NCBI GenBank assembly: GCA_030425645.1
Contig: JAUHZK010000002.1
Location: forward strand, 1-64,000
DNA from: Gammaproteobacteria bacterium
GTDB taxonomy: Bacteria > Pseudomonadota > Gammaproteobacteria > JAPPPA01
Length of the DNA stretch: 64,000 bases
Reading direction: 5' to 3'
Position numbers and translations under genes: made by a program. The notes under the pieces were generated by a model. The model did not search any database. It was given only the letters and a program-made list of their open reading frames with translations, and was not told the origin of the DNA. Positions 1 through 9,716 of this stretch are shown here, one piece after another (positions within the stretch are counted from its first letter, which is position 1; each line of letters starts with the position of its first letter).

Positions 1-345
1 CAGGATTACGAAATCCCAGCCCAATACACCAACAACACCCCAGAGCGCTTAGAGCAAGACCTTGCCGAAGCGCGTAAGAATGACCTATTCGGCCCATTCC
101 CATTCGGCGTAGACCTAGAAGACGACGAGCTACAGCTTGCTAAAGCCCTAAAAGGCCTAGCCGCACGTAAAGACGACGGCAAGCTAAAAACACTATGGGA
201 AGCCTTCAAAGTTAAAAGCATCCCAGCCGAAGCCCAGCCGTGGCTAGAGCGTATGCAACTCACCAACCCACAAAACTTCCAAGAGAAAGTGATTCAGAAG
301 TTGTTTGTGAAAGAGTTGCAGAATGCGAAGGTGATTTCTGCCTAG
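1..345 (+). CDS. C-terminal part of acetyl-CoA hydrolase/transferase-like protein
   Basis: Only the last 114 codons are present; the gene enters from the left edge in frame 1 and stops with TAG at 343-345. The translation has the block LFGPFPFGVDLEDDELQLAK followed by KALKGL and, later, PWLERMQL and QKLFVKEL. I associate this pattern with the C-terminal extension of long acetyl-CoA hydrolase/transferase-family proteins (roughly 650-720 residues) of Pseudomonas-like bacteria. In that family the catalytic domain moves CoA between acyl groups, but none of it is inside the window, so the function is inferred from the tail alone. An antisense open frame over the same bases is a shadow. Family recognition is from memory and moderately sure. 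Confidence 0.55.
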   Translation, partial: QDYEIPAQYTNNTPERLEQDLAEARKNDLFGPFPFGVDLEDDELQLAKALKGLAARKDDGKLKTLWEAFKVKSIPAEAQPWLERMQLTNPQNFQEKVIQKLFVKELQNAKVISA

Positions 346-410
346 CGTGCCATGTGCGGGTTATATAGAAGTTTTCCGGATAGTTGGCGCTAGGCTAGGA
401 GGGAGCCGTC

Positions 411-833
411 ATGTGGGAATCGGAATGGTTTTTTGGGCTAATTCTGGTGTCCGGCATAATTGGTGCTTTGGGATCGGCCGGGTGGTATTGGCTGCTTAGT
501 AAGCTGACTGTTGGGTGCGGGAGTGGGAAAGAGGTTTTTGATCAAGACCACTGGGTGACTGGTGTGCTAACTGGAGTGGTGGAACGTTTTTTCTTTACCG
601 TTATTATAGCGACAGACTTATCAGGGGCCGCCATTTCTATGGTTGCGTGGATCACTGTAAAAAGCCAGATGCACTATAAGATTTTTTCTAGCGATGCTCC
701 GGGAAAAGACGTAGGGCGCTTGTACTTAGCGCTATTATCTTCAATTGCTTCACTACTATTTGCTATTGCTGGCGGGGTGGCTTGGCGGGATGGGTGGACA
801 TTGGTTAAATTTTTCAGTGTATTAAGTGGCTAA
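411..833 (+). CDS. hypothetical integral membrane protein
   Basis: A 140-residue protein that I do not recognise. It starts at ATG behind a good ribosome binding site (TAGGAGGGAGCC). Hydrophobic stretches at about residues 7-29, 48-80 and 102-122 suggest three or four membrane helices, with a charged loop around residue 40 (KEVFDQDHW) and another near 90 (SDAPGKDVGR). It stands alone, 65 bases after the acyl-CoA gene, and is followed by a 25-bp palindrome at 881-905. Base use looks AT-richer than the flanking housekeeping genes, so it may be accessory DNA. No function can be given. Confidence 0.6.
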   Translation: MWESEWFFGLILVSGIIGALGSAGWYWLLSKLTVGCGSGKEVFDQDHWVTGVLTGVVERFFFTVIIATDLSGAAISMVAWITVKSQMHYKIFSSDAPGKDVGRLYLALLSSIASLLFAIAGGVAWRDGWTLVKFFSVLSG

Positions 834-880
834 TGAATGTTAGTAGCTAATATGCCGAATTGACGTGGTCAGGGCTTGAA

Positions 881-905
881 GTTAAACGGGGCGGAGCCTG
901 TTAAC
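881..905. repeat. 25-bp REP-like palindrome, copy 1
   Basis: Starts GTTAAACGGG and ends AGCCTGTTAAC. The arms pair imperfectly around a short centre. The same 25-base unit recurs at 1503-1527 and 1640-1664, always outside intact genes. It lies just upstream of the ribosome binding site of the next gene. Confidence 0.7.
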
Positions 906-936
906 TATTGCTCTGCCGAAAAGGAGGAGGTAGCTC

Positions 937-1440
937 ATGGCTGGGAGATTTGATTTCTCAAGCGTTGCAAATCAGTTGGACTCTTTGACTAAGGGGCAAG
1001 TCGACATGCCAGCGCCCTTGATACAGGATAAAAGAACTCGTTCAGAAGTCCGGGAAGACTATGATAAAAAGTTAAAAGCCCTTGATAAGAAGGCAATAGA
1101 GGCTTTAAAGAATAAAGTTTCAGAAGCATATTCTTCAGAAGACATCATGCTTCTGAAGGACGATATAGAAGACTCACTCGCTAAGTTTATTCGATATTAC
1201 GATGCTTTCGAGAATTTGAATTTAGATGAATCGAGAAAGGTTGTTCTAAAGGAGAAGGAGTTGAAGCTCGAGGCGAGTTATGACTGGCGAGCAAAGGCGC
1301 GATTGTTCTTTTTTCGTATCCTTGGCTCGGCGTTAGTAGTAATCACTCTATTTGGCATTGGTTATATAGAGAGTGAATACGAGTGGGCTAAGCTGCCTAT
1401 GTCCAAGTATCTGGTAACGAATTCTAAGTTGCCCCAATAA
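937..1440 (+). CDS. hypothetical coiled-coil protein with one C-terminal membrane helix
   Basis: A 167-residue protein of unknown function, with a strong ribosome binding site (AAAAGGAGGAGG) before its ATG. Residues 30-115 are highly charged and rich in Lys, Glu, Asp and Leu (for example DYDKKLKALDKKAIEALKNK), consistent with a helical coiled coil. Residues about 122-145 (LFFFRILGSALVVITLFGIGY) form a single membrane segment, leaving a short tail. This layout suggests a cytoplasmic helical domain anchored by its C-terminus. It is flanked on both sides by copies of the 25-bp palindrome. I recognise no family. Confidence 0.6.
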   Translation: MAGRFDFSSVANQLDSLTKGQVDMPAPLIQDKRTRSEVREDYDKKLKALDKKAIEALKNKVSEAYSSEDIMLLKDDIEDSLAKFIRYYDAFENLNLDESRKVVLKEKELKLEASYDWRAKARLFFFRILGSALVVITLFGIGYIESEYEWAKLPMSKYLVTNSKLPQ

Positions 1441-1502
1441 GCTGACTGTGGAATTGATTAGGGTGGGCTGAGCTGATCAGAATAATATTTTTATGCTACC
1501 GG

Positions 1503-1527
1503 GTTAAACGGGTCAGAGCCCTTTAAC
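1503..1527. repeat. 25-bp REP-like palindrome, copy 2
   Basis: Starts GTTAAACGGGTCAGAGCCC and continues to TTTAAC. It differs from copy 3 by a single base. It lies in the gap after the coiled-coil gene. Confidence 0.75.
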
Positions 1528-1539
1528 CTAGATGACTAG

Positions 1540-1644
1540 AATAAAGCCGTTTCTGTGGTGGCACAGATTGGCGATAAATGGTCGGTTTTGGTTCTGTTCG
1601 CTCTGGTGGACGGAGAGGAGCGCTTTAACGCGCTAAAAAGTTAA
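1540..1644 (+). pseudogene. remnant of a HxlR-family winged-helix regulator
   Basis: Between an in-frame TAG at 1537 and TAA at 1642 the frame reads IGDKWSVLVLFALVDGEERF then NALKS. This matches the start of the HxlR/MarR-like DNA-binding domain (family pattern IGGKW-LLIL-L--G--RF-ELKR). There is no start codon, and the recognition helix and the rest of the domain are missing. The frame runs directly into palindrome copy 3, so the break point coincides with the repeat. This is a dead fragment, about 35 codons long, of a regulator that normally has 100-150 residues. Confidence 0.65.
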
Positions 1645-1664
1645 ACGGGTCAAAGCCCTTTAAC
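1640..1664. repeat. 25-bp REP-like palindrome, copy 3
   Basis: Starts GTTAAACGGGTCAAAGCCC and continues to TTTAAC, one base different from copy 2. Its first bases supply the last codon and stop of the truncated HxlR fragment. Confidence 0.75.
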
Positions 1665-1682
1665 TAGAAATTAGGGCGAGCG

Positions 1683-1919
1683 ATGGCAGGTGAGGTTTTT
1701 GGCGAGGCGGTTGTAGGTTTATTAAAGCCGCTGTTTCGTTTTGTCTTTGAAGAGGTCATTCTTCATTTTCTATTTGAGATATTGGTGCAGGGCGCGGGTT
1801 ATTACTTGTGTCGGCCGTTTAATAAAGATGTAAAGCCTGATGGTTTTCTGGTTATTACGGTGGGCTTTGCGTTTTGGTTGTTGTTAGGCATGCTGGCGTA
1901 CCAACTTTTTAAGGCGTAA
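1683..1919 (+). CDS. small hypothetical membrane protein
   Basis: A 78-residue protein of no family I recognise. The start is ATG with the GC-rich leader GGGCGAGCG upstream and only a weak ribosome binding site. A hydrophobic N-terminal half (FRFVFEEVILHFLFEILVQG) and a second segment near residues 55-75 (FLVITVGFAFWLLLGMLAY) suggest two membrane helices. It lies four bases before the EamA gene and is probably co-transcribed with it. No function is proposed. Confidence 0.55.
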   Translation: MAGEVFGEAVVGLLKPLFRFVFEEVILHFLFEILVQGAGYYLCRPFNKDVKPDGFLVITVGFAFWLLLGMLAYQLFKA

Positions 1920-1923
1920 CAAT

Positions 1924-2343
1924 ATGGCCGCTCAATCTTGGCTAATTCCCGCAGTGCTGTGCATGGTGGCATGGGGCTTTAGCCGTTTGTTCCCTAAGCT
2001 GGCGACTAATCATATTGATCCCAAAAGCGCTCTAACCTTTGAGGTGTTGGGCGAGGTGATTGTGGTTGCGGTTATCTTGCTGGGTTTCGGTTTTAGCCGT
2101 CCGGAATTGCATTTAAAAGGCTCGTCATTTGCCTTGTTGGCGGGTGTATTTGGCGGCTTAGGTGTGTATTGGTATTTGGTTGCGGCAGATCGGGGCAATG
2201 TGTCGCAGCTGGTGGGCGTTACGGCGCTTTATCCGGTGATTACGGTGCTATTAGGGGTGTTGCTGCTGAATGAGCCATTGACGGCAAAGCAGATGCTTGG
2301 GGTTGGCCTGGCTGTAGTCGCGGTGGTGCTGGTGTCTAGTTAG
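1924..2343 (+). CDS. EamA-domain (DMT superfamily) membrane protein, half-size
   Basis: A 139-residue protein made almost wholly of membrane helices, about five. The closing segment VTALYPVITVLLGVLLLNEP is characteristic of the EamA domain of drug/metabolite transporters. Full-size members have two such domains (about 300 residues); this one has a single domain and would need to form a dimer, as the small multidrug transporters do. It follows the 78-residue membrane protein after four bases, suggesting one transcript. The substrate is not predictable. Confidence in the family is high. Confidence 0.8.
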   Translation: MAAQSWLIPAVLCMVAWGFSRLFPKLATNHIDPKSALTFEVLGEVIVVAVILLGFGFSRPELHLKGSSFALLAGVFGGLGVYWYLVAADRGNVSQLVGVTALYPVITVLLGVLLLNEPLTAKQMLGVGLAVVAVVLVSS

Positions 2344-2437
2344 CGTTGTTATCTAATTTTCTTAGCCTTTCGTCGCATTTAGGTTCCAAATAAGTTAAAC
2401 GTGCGTTAGATTTTACTAATCTAATAAGGAGACTTTT

Positions 2438-4294
2438 ATGCGCGCGTATCTAATGGCGGCGTTGGTGGCGCTTTTTGCTTTGCTAACAGCCTGTGGTGGC
2501 GGTGCCGGTTCTGAAAGTGGGGCGGGTACTGATGACGGCGGTTCTAAAACCAGTAATCGGGAGTGGCAAGCCTATGAACGTGAGGCGGAGTATCCGAATA
2601 CAGCGTCGCGTTCTGCGCAGGTTATTACCATGGATGATGGGGTTCGCTTGTCAGCCGCGGTCATGTTGCCTGCGGATGAGGCGGGCAATGAGGTGTCTGG
2701 CTCGTTTCCAACCATTGTCACCATTACTGGCTATAACTCCGGCGCGGGTGCTATCGGTGGTTTAAATGCCCACTTTGTACAGCGTGGTTATGTTCACGTG
2801 TCGGTTGACGTGCGCGGCACTGGTGGTTCTGAAGGCACTTGGATGGCCTTTGACGAGCGTGAGAAGGCGGATTACCCGCTGATCTTGGATTGGGTGGCCG
2901 AGCAAGACTTTTGTAATGGCTGCGACATTGGCACTTGGGGCCCGTCGTTTATGGGCATTACGCAAATGTTCCTCGGCGCGCAGCAGCATCCAAATCATAA
3001 AGCGATGTTTCCGATTGTGCCGATGGGTGATGCCTATCGCGATATCGTTTTTGCTGGCGGCTCCGTGAATACGGCCTTTATCCCTTTGTGGATGGGTATT
3101 GTGACCGGCTTGGGTCTGCCGCAAACGGGCGCCTTTGATAATCCTGAGATGTCCTTAAGCGCGTTTTTGTCGACGTTATTGGGTGTCACGCAGTTCCAAT
3201 TGCCGGTAATTTTGGATGCCGTGATTGGGGCTGAAGATGTGGCCTATGACGGCGACTTTTGGCGTACCCGCTCGACCATTTATACCGCTGATCAAATTCG
3301 TATTCCGGTGTTTGTTGTGGGTGGTTTGCAAGATATTTTTCAGCGTGGCGAACCTTTGCTTTACGAAGTGCTGAAACAAAACACGGAAGCAAAATTACTG
3401 ATTGGCCCTTGGGCGCATATTGGCGGTTCGACCGGTGCTGGTTTGCCGGCCGATGGCGTGCCGTCATTGAACAATATTGCTTTGCAGTGGTTTGATCAGC
3501 ATTTAAAAGGTATGGATAACGGCGCTAGTGCGCAGCCTGATGTCACCCAATACGTTTATGGCTTGGAGCGATATAAAACCGAGGCGGATTGGCCTAACCC
3601 TGATGCGGCGGCTGAGCGTTGGTATTTGCGTGGTAATGGTGAGCTAACCGAAGCGAGTCCTGAATCGGGCGAGGCCAGTCAGCCACCCTATATTCAGCAG
3701 CCGGTGAATGGTATTTGCTCTGGTAGCACTAGCCAATGGCTATTGGGTGTTTTGGAGGGGACGCCATGCCAAACGGATAACCGTCTAACTGAGATTACTG
3801 AAATCACCTATACCTCAGCTCCATTTGCTGAGGACTATTACATTAACGGCCCCATTCAGGCGGATATCTGGCTAACCACGCCACAGCAAGACGCCAATGT
3901 GGTGGTGCGTGTTACATCGGTATCGCCAGATGGTGCGTCGTTTGAACTAACCGACGGCATTATGGCTGTGCGCCACCGCGCAGTCGATGAAAGCCGCTCG
4001 CGTTATTTAGATGGCCAAATGATTCAGCCTTACCACCCATTTACCAAAGAGGCAGAACAGCTGTTGTCGCCGTTGGCGATGGAGCCAACCGAAGTGGCGG
4101 TGGAAATTTTCCCAACCTCGGCGGTGATTCCGGCTGGGCATAGTCTGCGTATTTCGGTGGGGCCGAGCGACTTTCCGCATGCGGCCGCGCCGGTCAATCA
4201 GCAGCTGGAGCAGCTGCTAGCGCCGGTGACGATTTTGTCGAGTGCCGAGTATCCGTCTAGCGTGGTAGTGCCAGTGGTGCCGCTGAGCGAGTAG
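2438..4294 (+). CDS. CocE/NonD (X-Pro dipeptidyl-peptidase S15) family hydrolase, lipoprotein
   Basis: A 618-residue secreted alpha/beta hydrolase. The N-terminus ends in a lipobox (LLTACGGG), so it should be a lipid-anchored envelope protein. The S15-type catalytic features are visible: YNSGAG and VDVRGTGGSEG in the N-terminal sheet, the nucleophile elbow GTWGPSFMG at about residues 165-173, an aspartate in GGLQDIF and a histidine in IGPWAHIGG. The C-terminal 230 residues form the jelly-roll domain of this family. Relatives hydrolyse acyl esters, amides or X-Pro peptides; the substrate here is unknown. It has a clear ribosome binding site (AAGGAG) and is followed by a bidirectional terminator. 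Confidence 0.85.
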   Translation: MRAYLMAALVALFALLTACGGGAGSESGAGTDDGGSKTSNREWQAYEREAEYPNTASRSAQVITMDDGVRLSAAVMLPADEAGNEVSGSFPTIVTITGYNSGAGAIGGLNAHFVQRGYVHVSVDVRGTGGSEGTWMAFDEREKADYPLILDWVAEQDFCNGCDIGTWGPSFMGITQMFLGAQQHPNHKAMFPIVPMGDAYRDIVFAGGSVNTAFIPLWMGIVTGLGLPQTGAFDNPEMSLSAFLSTLLGVTQFQLPVILDAVIGAEDVAYDGDFWRTRSTIYTADQIRIPVFVVGGLQDIFQRGEPLLYEVLKQNTEAKLLIGPWAHIGGSTGAGLPADGVPSLNNIALQWFDQHLKGMDNGASAQPDVTQYVYGLERYKTEADWPNPDAAAERWYLRGNGELTEASPESGEASQPPYIQQPVNGICSGSTSQWLLGVLEGTPCQTDNRLTEITEITYTSAPFAEDYYINGPIQADIWLTTPQQDANVVVRVTSVSPDGASFELTDGIMAVRHRAVDESRSRYLDGQMIQPYHPFTKEAEQLLSPLAMEPTEVAVEIFPTSAVIPAGHSLRISVGPSDFPHAAAPVNQQLEQLLAPVTILSSAEYPSSVVVPVVPLSE

Positions 4295-4311
4295 GACTTA
4301 AGCTAGGCAAT

Positions 4312-4350
4312 AAAAAAGCCCGCTCGGTGTTTCACCAAGCGGGCTTTTTT
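4312..4350. terminator. bidirectional Rho-independent terminator
   Basis: AAAAAAGCCCGCT, a short loop, then AGCGGGCTTTTTT. It separates the CocE-like gene (+) from the convergent nitroreductase gene (-) and has A and T runs on the correct sides for both. Confidence 0.85.
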
Positions 4351-4368
4351 GGTGACTACTGAAAGGCT

Positions 4369-4971
4369 TTAGAAGCGGTCTGTTAACACCACGTCGTCTA
4401 AGCTCAGCTGGCCACCTTTAGGGTGCGGTGCCTGTAGGGCTTTGCCAATGGTGAGGATAAGGCAGATTTCATGGTCTTGCGGCATGTTAATAATCTGGCC
4501 GACCTTGGCAAAATCAAAACCGTCCATCGGGCAGCTGTCGTAACCCATTTCTTGCGCCATCAGCATTAGCGCCATGGATAGGATGGAGCATGAGCGCATG
4601 CCTTCGTCGCGCTGGGCCTGCAGGTTTTCTTGGTAGTAGCCGGTAATGGACTGCACCATAAAGTCGGTGACTTCTGGGCCGGTATGGTTCCAATACTGGG
4701 CCGGTTCTTTGTCCCAAGTTTTTAGGTCCATGCACAACACCAACACCTCAGAGGCGTCGGTCATTTGCGGTTGGTCGTAGGCGGCTTCGCGCACGGCCTG
4801 GCGCTGAGCAGGGTCGCTAACGCGAACAATGCGCCAGTGCTGCAAGTTAAAGGCGCTAGGCGACAAAATGGCGTGATCGATAAGGTGTTTAAATTCCTCA
4901 TTGGTCATTTTGTGGGCGGGGTCAAAATGTTTGACCGACCGCCGCTGTTTTAATGCATTAGAAACAGACAT
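4369..4971 (-). CDS. nitroreductase family protein
   Basis: A 200-residue FMN-dependent oxidoreductase. The family signature appears at the N-terminus (RRSVKHFDP for FMN phosphate contact), then ILSPSAFNLQHWRIV, and near the C-terminus GYDSCPMDGF and LTIGKALQ. Such enzymes reduce nitroaromatics, quinones or flavins with NAD(P)H as cytosolic homodimers; the physiological substrate is unknown. It reads leftward as a single gene, separated from purB by an interspersed palindromic element. Length is normal for the family. Confidence 0.85.
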   Translation of the reverse strand: MSVSNALKQRRSVKHFDPAHKMTNEEFKHLIDHAILSPSAFNLQHWRIVRVSDPAQRQAVREAAYDQPQMTDASEVLVLCMDLKTWDKEPAQYWNHTGPEVTDFMVQSITGYYQENLQAQRDEGMRSCSILSMALMLMAQEMGYDSCPMDGFDFAKVGQIINMPQDHEICLILTIGKALQAPHPKGGQLSLDDVVLTDRF

Positions 4972-5002
4972 TGTTGTACTTGTTACGTCGCCTAGTGTTT
5001 GT

Positions 5003-5063
5003 CCTTCGACAGGCTCAGGACGAGCGGCCTATATACCGTTAGCCCTGAGCTTGGTCGAAGGGC
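5003..5063. repeat. interspersed palindromic element (CCTTCGACAGGCTCAGG type)
   Basis: The left arm CCTTCGACAGGCTCAGGACG pairs with the right arm, which reads CCCTTCGACCAAGCTCAGGG on the other strand. This CTTCGAC-AGCTCAGG palindrome is familiar as an intergenic repeat in many bacterial genomes. It lies between the purB stop and the nitroreductase start. Confidence 0.75.
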
Positions 5064-5080
5064 GATTGAGCAGTGCGACC

Positions 5081-6586
<1,506 letters not shown>

Positions 6587-6592
6587 TTAGAT

Positions 6593-6943
6593 ATGCCTAA
6601 TAAACCTCGAAATCCGGCCACAAACGAGCCTAATCACAGCGATGATTATGGCGACGGCGCTGCGCTGTTGGCGGAGCGCCCAAAGCTGAAAAAACCGCCG
6701 CGCTATAACGTTATGCTGATGAACGACGATTACACGCCAATGGAGTTTGTGGTTGACGTGCTGCGTATCTTCTTCCGCCATGACCGCCCCAAGGCGACGC
6801 AGATTATGCTCGAGGTGCATACCAAGGGTAAGGCGGTTTGCGGCACCTATACACGCGATATTGCCGAGACCAAAACGGCGCAGGTTAACGACTATTCACG
6901 CGAGCATCAGCATCCGCTATTGTGTGTGGTAGAACCGGCGTAA
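6593..6943 (+). CDS. clpS: ATP-dependent Clp protease adaptor ClpS
   Basis: A 116-residue adaptor that hands N-degron proteins (those with N-terminal Leu, Phe, Tyr or Trp) to ClpAP. A disordered N-terminal arm of about 35 residues precedes the core. The core has the pattern [17 protein letters not shown], whose NDDYTPM holds the N-degron pocket, and later [19 protein letters not shown]. The ATG at 6593 gives the usual length; longer in-frame starts would add a non-conserved leader. It lies 40 bases before clpA, almost certainly in one operon. Confidence 0.97.
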   Translation: MPNKPRNPATNEPNHSDDYGDGAALLAERPKLKKPPRYNVMLMNDDYTPMEFVVDVLRIFFRHDRPKATQIMLEVHTKGKAVCGTYTRDIAETKTAQVNDYSREHQHPLLCVVEPA

Positions 6944-6983
6944 TGGCGTCCTATTTAGACAACGGTTTCACAAAGGAAACATC

Positions 6984-9302
6984 ATGTTAAGCAAAGAGTT
7001 GGAGTATTCGCTCAATCAGGTTTACATGCTGGCACGTGAGCAGCGGCACGAGTATCTAACGCTCGAACATTTGCTGTTGGCCCTGTTGGATCATCTAACC
7101 GTTGTGGAGGTGCTGGAAGCCTGTGGCGCCAGTGTTGACTTGCTAACGCGCGAGTTGCAGCAATTTATTGAGGAAAACACACCCATTATCCCACCGTCTA
7201 ACGACGCTGAGGCGCTAGCCGAGGAAGTTAGTAAAGACGATAAAGATAACTTGGTGCAGCCGACGGTGAGCTTTCAGCGTGCATTGCAGCGAGCGATTGC
7301 CCACGTGCAGAGCTCTGGCAAAGATGAAGTCACGCCGATTAACGTGCTCGTAGCCATTTTTGCCGAGGCCGAGTCTTACGCGGTATTTTTGCTGGATAAG
7401 TACGACGTTACGCGCGTTGACGTGATCCAGTACATCACGCACGGCATTGGCCGTGAAGATGAAGACGAATTTGATGGTGAGGCGGTCTTAAACGAGGACG
7501 GCGAGCCTGAATCTGATCGTGAATCAGCGCTAGAAAAATACGCCACCAATCTAAATGAGTCCGCCAAAGCGGAGGAAATTGATCCGCTGATTGGCCGTGC
7601 CATGGAAGTTGAGCGCTGTGTGCAAATCCTTTGTCGCCGCCGCAAGAATAATCCCTTGTTGGTGGGCGAGGCCGGTGTCGGTAAAACCGCGATTGCTGAA
7701 GGTTTGGCGCGCTTAATCGTGGAAGAGTCGGTGCCTGAAGTGTTGGCTGATGCGGTGGTTTGGTCATTAGACCTGGGCGCTTTGTTGGCTGGCACCAAGT
7801 ATCGCGGCGACTTTGAAAAACGCCTTAAAGCAGTGTTAAAAGAATTAAAGAGTCAGCCGCATGCTGTTCTTTTTATTGATGAAATCCATACGTTGATTGG
7901 TGCCGGCGCGGCCTCTGGCGGGGTGATGGATGCCTCTAACTTGCTGAAGCCAATGTTAGGCAGTGGCAAGTTGCGTTGCATTGGCGCAACCACCTGGAAT
8001 GAATATCGCGGTGTGTTTGAGAAAGACCGTGCCTTGGCTCGCCGTTTCCAGAAAATTGAGGTGGAAGAGCCCAGCGTTGAGGACACCGTGAAAATTCTAC
8101 GCGGCCTAAAAAGTCGTTTTGAAGAACACCACGATATTCGCTATACCGACGGTGCGCTAAAAGCCGCGGCTGAGCTGTCAGAGCGCTATATCAATGACCG
8201 TCACTTGCCGGATAAGGCGATTGATGTGGTCGATGAAGCGGGTGCCAATATGCGTTTGCGCCCAGAGTCGCGCCGGCGCAAGACCATTACGGCGGGTGAT
8301 ATTGAGTCAGTTATTGCCAAAATCGCACGGATACCGCCTAAGTCAGTATCGCGTGACGATAAGCGTGTATTACAAAACCTTGAGCGTGACCTGAAGTTGG
8401 TGATTTTTGGCCAAGACGATGCTGTGGGTCAGGTTTCTACCGCGATTAAATTGGCACGATCGGGCCTGCGCAGCGGTGATAAGCCGATTGGCAGCTTCTT
8501 GTTCGCCGGCCCAACCGGTGTTGGTAAAACCGAGCTGACCAAGCAGTTGGCCAAGTTCCTCGGTATCGAGCTGCTGCGTTTCGATATGTCGGAATATATG
8601 GAACGACATACGGTGTCGCGGTTGATTGGCGCACCGCCAGGTTATGTCGGTTTTGATCAAGGCGGCCTGCTAACCGATTCCGTACTGAAAAACCCGCATG
8701 CAGTGGTGCTGCTCGATGAGATTGAGAAGGCCCACCCGGAAGTCTTTAACTTGCTGTTGCAGGTGATGGATCATGGCACGCTAACGGACAATAACGGCCG
8801 CAAAGCCGACTTCCGTAATGTGATCTTTATCATGACTACCAACTGTGGCGCGCAGGACGTGCAGCGTCGCTCGATTGGTCTGATTGAGCAGGACAATAGT
8901 CACGACAATATGGAAGCGATTAACCGCCAGTTCACGCCGGAATTCCGCAATCGTTTAGACGCGATTGTGCAGTTTGCGCCGTTGGGTAAACGCACCATTA
9001 GTTCTGTAGTGGATAAGCTTTTGCTGGAGTTAGAAGCTCAGCTAGAAGCGCGCAATATCATTCTTGAGATTAAAGAGTCAGCGCGTAAATGGTTGGCAGA
9101 GAACGGCGTAGACGAAATGATGGGTGCGCGGCCAATAGCACGCTTAATCCAAGATAAGGTTAAGAAGCCTCTGGCTGAACATATGCTGTTTGGTGAGCTT
9201 GCCAATGGCGGCGTTGTTACCGTGGCCACTAAAGCCGGTGAGCTGGATATTAAAACCAGAGCGCATAAAGCCAAAGACGCTGAGGCTGCGGCCGCTGACT
9301 AA
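6984..9302 (+). CDS. clpA: ATP-dependent Clp protease ATP-binding subunit ClpA
   Basis: A 772-residue AAA+ unfoldase that feeds substrates into ClpP. The N domain (about 1-150) binds ClpS. The first AAA+ module has Walker A GEAGVGKT near residue 228 and Walker B VLFIDEIHTL. The second has Walker A GPTGVGKT near 510 and Walker B VVLLDEIEKAHPEV. The IGL tripeptide near residue 630, the loop that docks on ClpP, is present. It starts at ATG after CAAAGGAAAC. Together with clpS, bpt and aat it forms a local N-end-rule gene set; clpP is not in the window. Confidence 0.97.
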   Translation: MLSKELEYSLNQVYMLAREQRHEYLTLEHLLLALLDHLTVVEVLEACGASVDLLTRELQQFIEENTPIIPPSNDAEALAEEVSKDDKDNLVQPTVSFQRALQRAIAHVQSSGKDEVTPINVLVAIFAEAESYAVFLLDKYDVTRVDVIQYITHGIGREDEDEFDGEAVLNEDGEPESDRESALEKYATNLNESAKAEEIDPLIGRAMEVERCVQILCRRRKNNPLLVGEAGVGKTAIAEGLARLIVEESVPEVLADAVVWSLDLGALLAGTKYRGDFEKRLKAVLKELKSQPHAVLFIDEIHTLIGAGAASGGVMDASNLLKPMLGSGKLRCIGATTWNEYRGVFEKDRALARRFQKIEVEEPSVEDTVKILRGLKSRFEEHHDIRYTDGALKAAAELSERYINDRHLPDKAIDVVDEAGANMRLRPESRRRKTITAGDIESVIAKIARIPPKSVSRDDKRVLQNLERDLKLVIFGQDDAVGQVSTAIKLARSGLRSGDKPIGSFLFAGPTGVGKTELTKQLAKFLGIELLRFDMSEYMERHTVSRLIGAPPGYVGFDQGGLLTDSVLKNPHAVVLLDEIEKAHPEVFNLLLQVMDHGTLTDNNGRKADFRNVIFIMTTNCGAQDVQRRSIGLIEQDNSHDNMEAINRQFTPEFRNRLDAIVQFAPLGKRTISSVVDKLLLELEAQLEARNIILEIKESARKWLAENGVDEMMGARPIARLIQDKVKKPLAEHMLFGELANGGVVTVATKAGELDIKTRAHKAKDAEAAAAD

Positions 9303-9320
9303 TGCCAAATATCGGCGTAT

Positions 9321-9349
9321 AAAAAAGGCCTCTTTAAGAGGCCTTTTTT
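9321..9349. terminator. bidirectional terminator between clpA and infA
   Basis: AAAAAAGGCCTCTT, then AAGAGGCCTTTTTT: a perfect hairpin with A and T runs on both sides, between two convergent genes. Confidence 0.88.
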
Positions 9350-9388
9350 GTTTCTAGCGGATGGCTAGAGAATTCTGTTTAGCGCGAC

Positions 9389-9607
9389 TTATTTAGCGCG
9401 GTAGACAATGCGACCCTTGCTGAGGTCGTAAGGGGTAAGTTCTACGCGAACTTTGTCACCAGTCAGAATACGAATGTAGTGTTTACGCATACGGCCAGAA
9501 ATGTGGGCAATAACTTTGTGTCCGTTTTCTAGCTCTACCTTGAACGTGGTGTTAGGTAGTGAATCGATTACGGTGCCTTCTAGCTCAATATGATCTTCTT
9601 TCGCCAT
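9389..9607 (-). CDS. infA: translation initiation factor IF-1
   Basis: A 72-residue OB-fold protein that binds the ribosomal A site on the 30S subunit during initiation. The sequence [20 protein letters not shown] and the ending [11 protein letters not shown] are nearly invariant for the family. The ATG at 9607 gives the canonical length; the in-frame upstream ATG would add 21 residues not found in IF-1. It stands between clpA and the envelope/bpt genes, as in Pseudomonas-type chromosomes. Confidence 0.98.
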   Translation of the reverse strand: MAKEDHIELEGTVIDSLPNTTFKVELENGHKVIAHISGRMRKHYIRILTGDKVRVELTPYDLSKGRIVYRAK

Positions 9608-9716
9608 TCCAAATAAGTGCTCTGGGTTGAATAAGGCGCGCATTCTGCCGCAGGGGCGCGCGCTTAGCAAGCCTGCGCCATTTTACGCAGGCCTGATCCG
9701 GTGGCTAGCTGCCAGT

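Noticed and set aside
6-266. Antisense reading frame over the left-edge gene
   Set aside because: Low-complexity Ser/Arg-rich shadow of the plus-strand coding sequence.
881-1664. Integron attC sites
   Set aside because: The repeats start GTTAAAC and end TTAAC, the reverse of attC order, are only 25 bp long, and no integrase is present.
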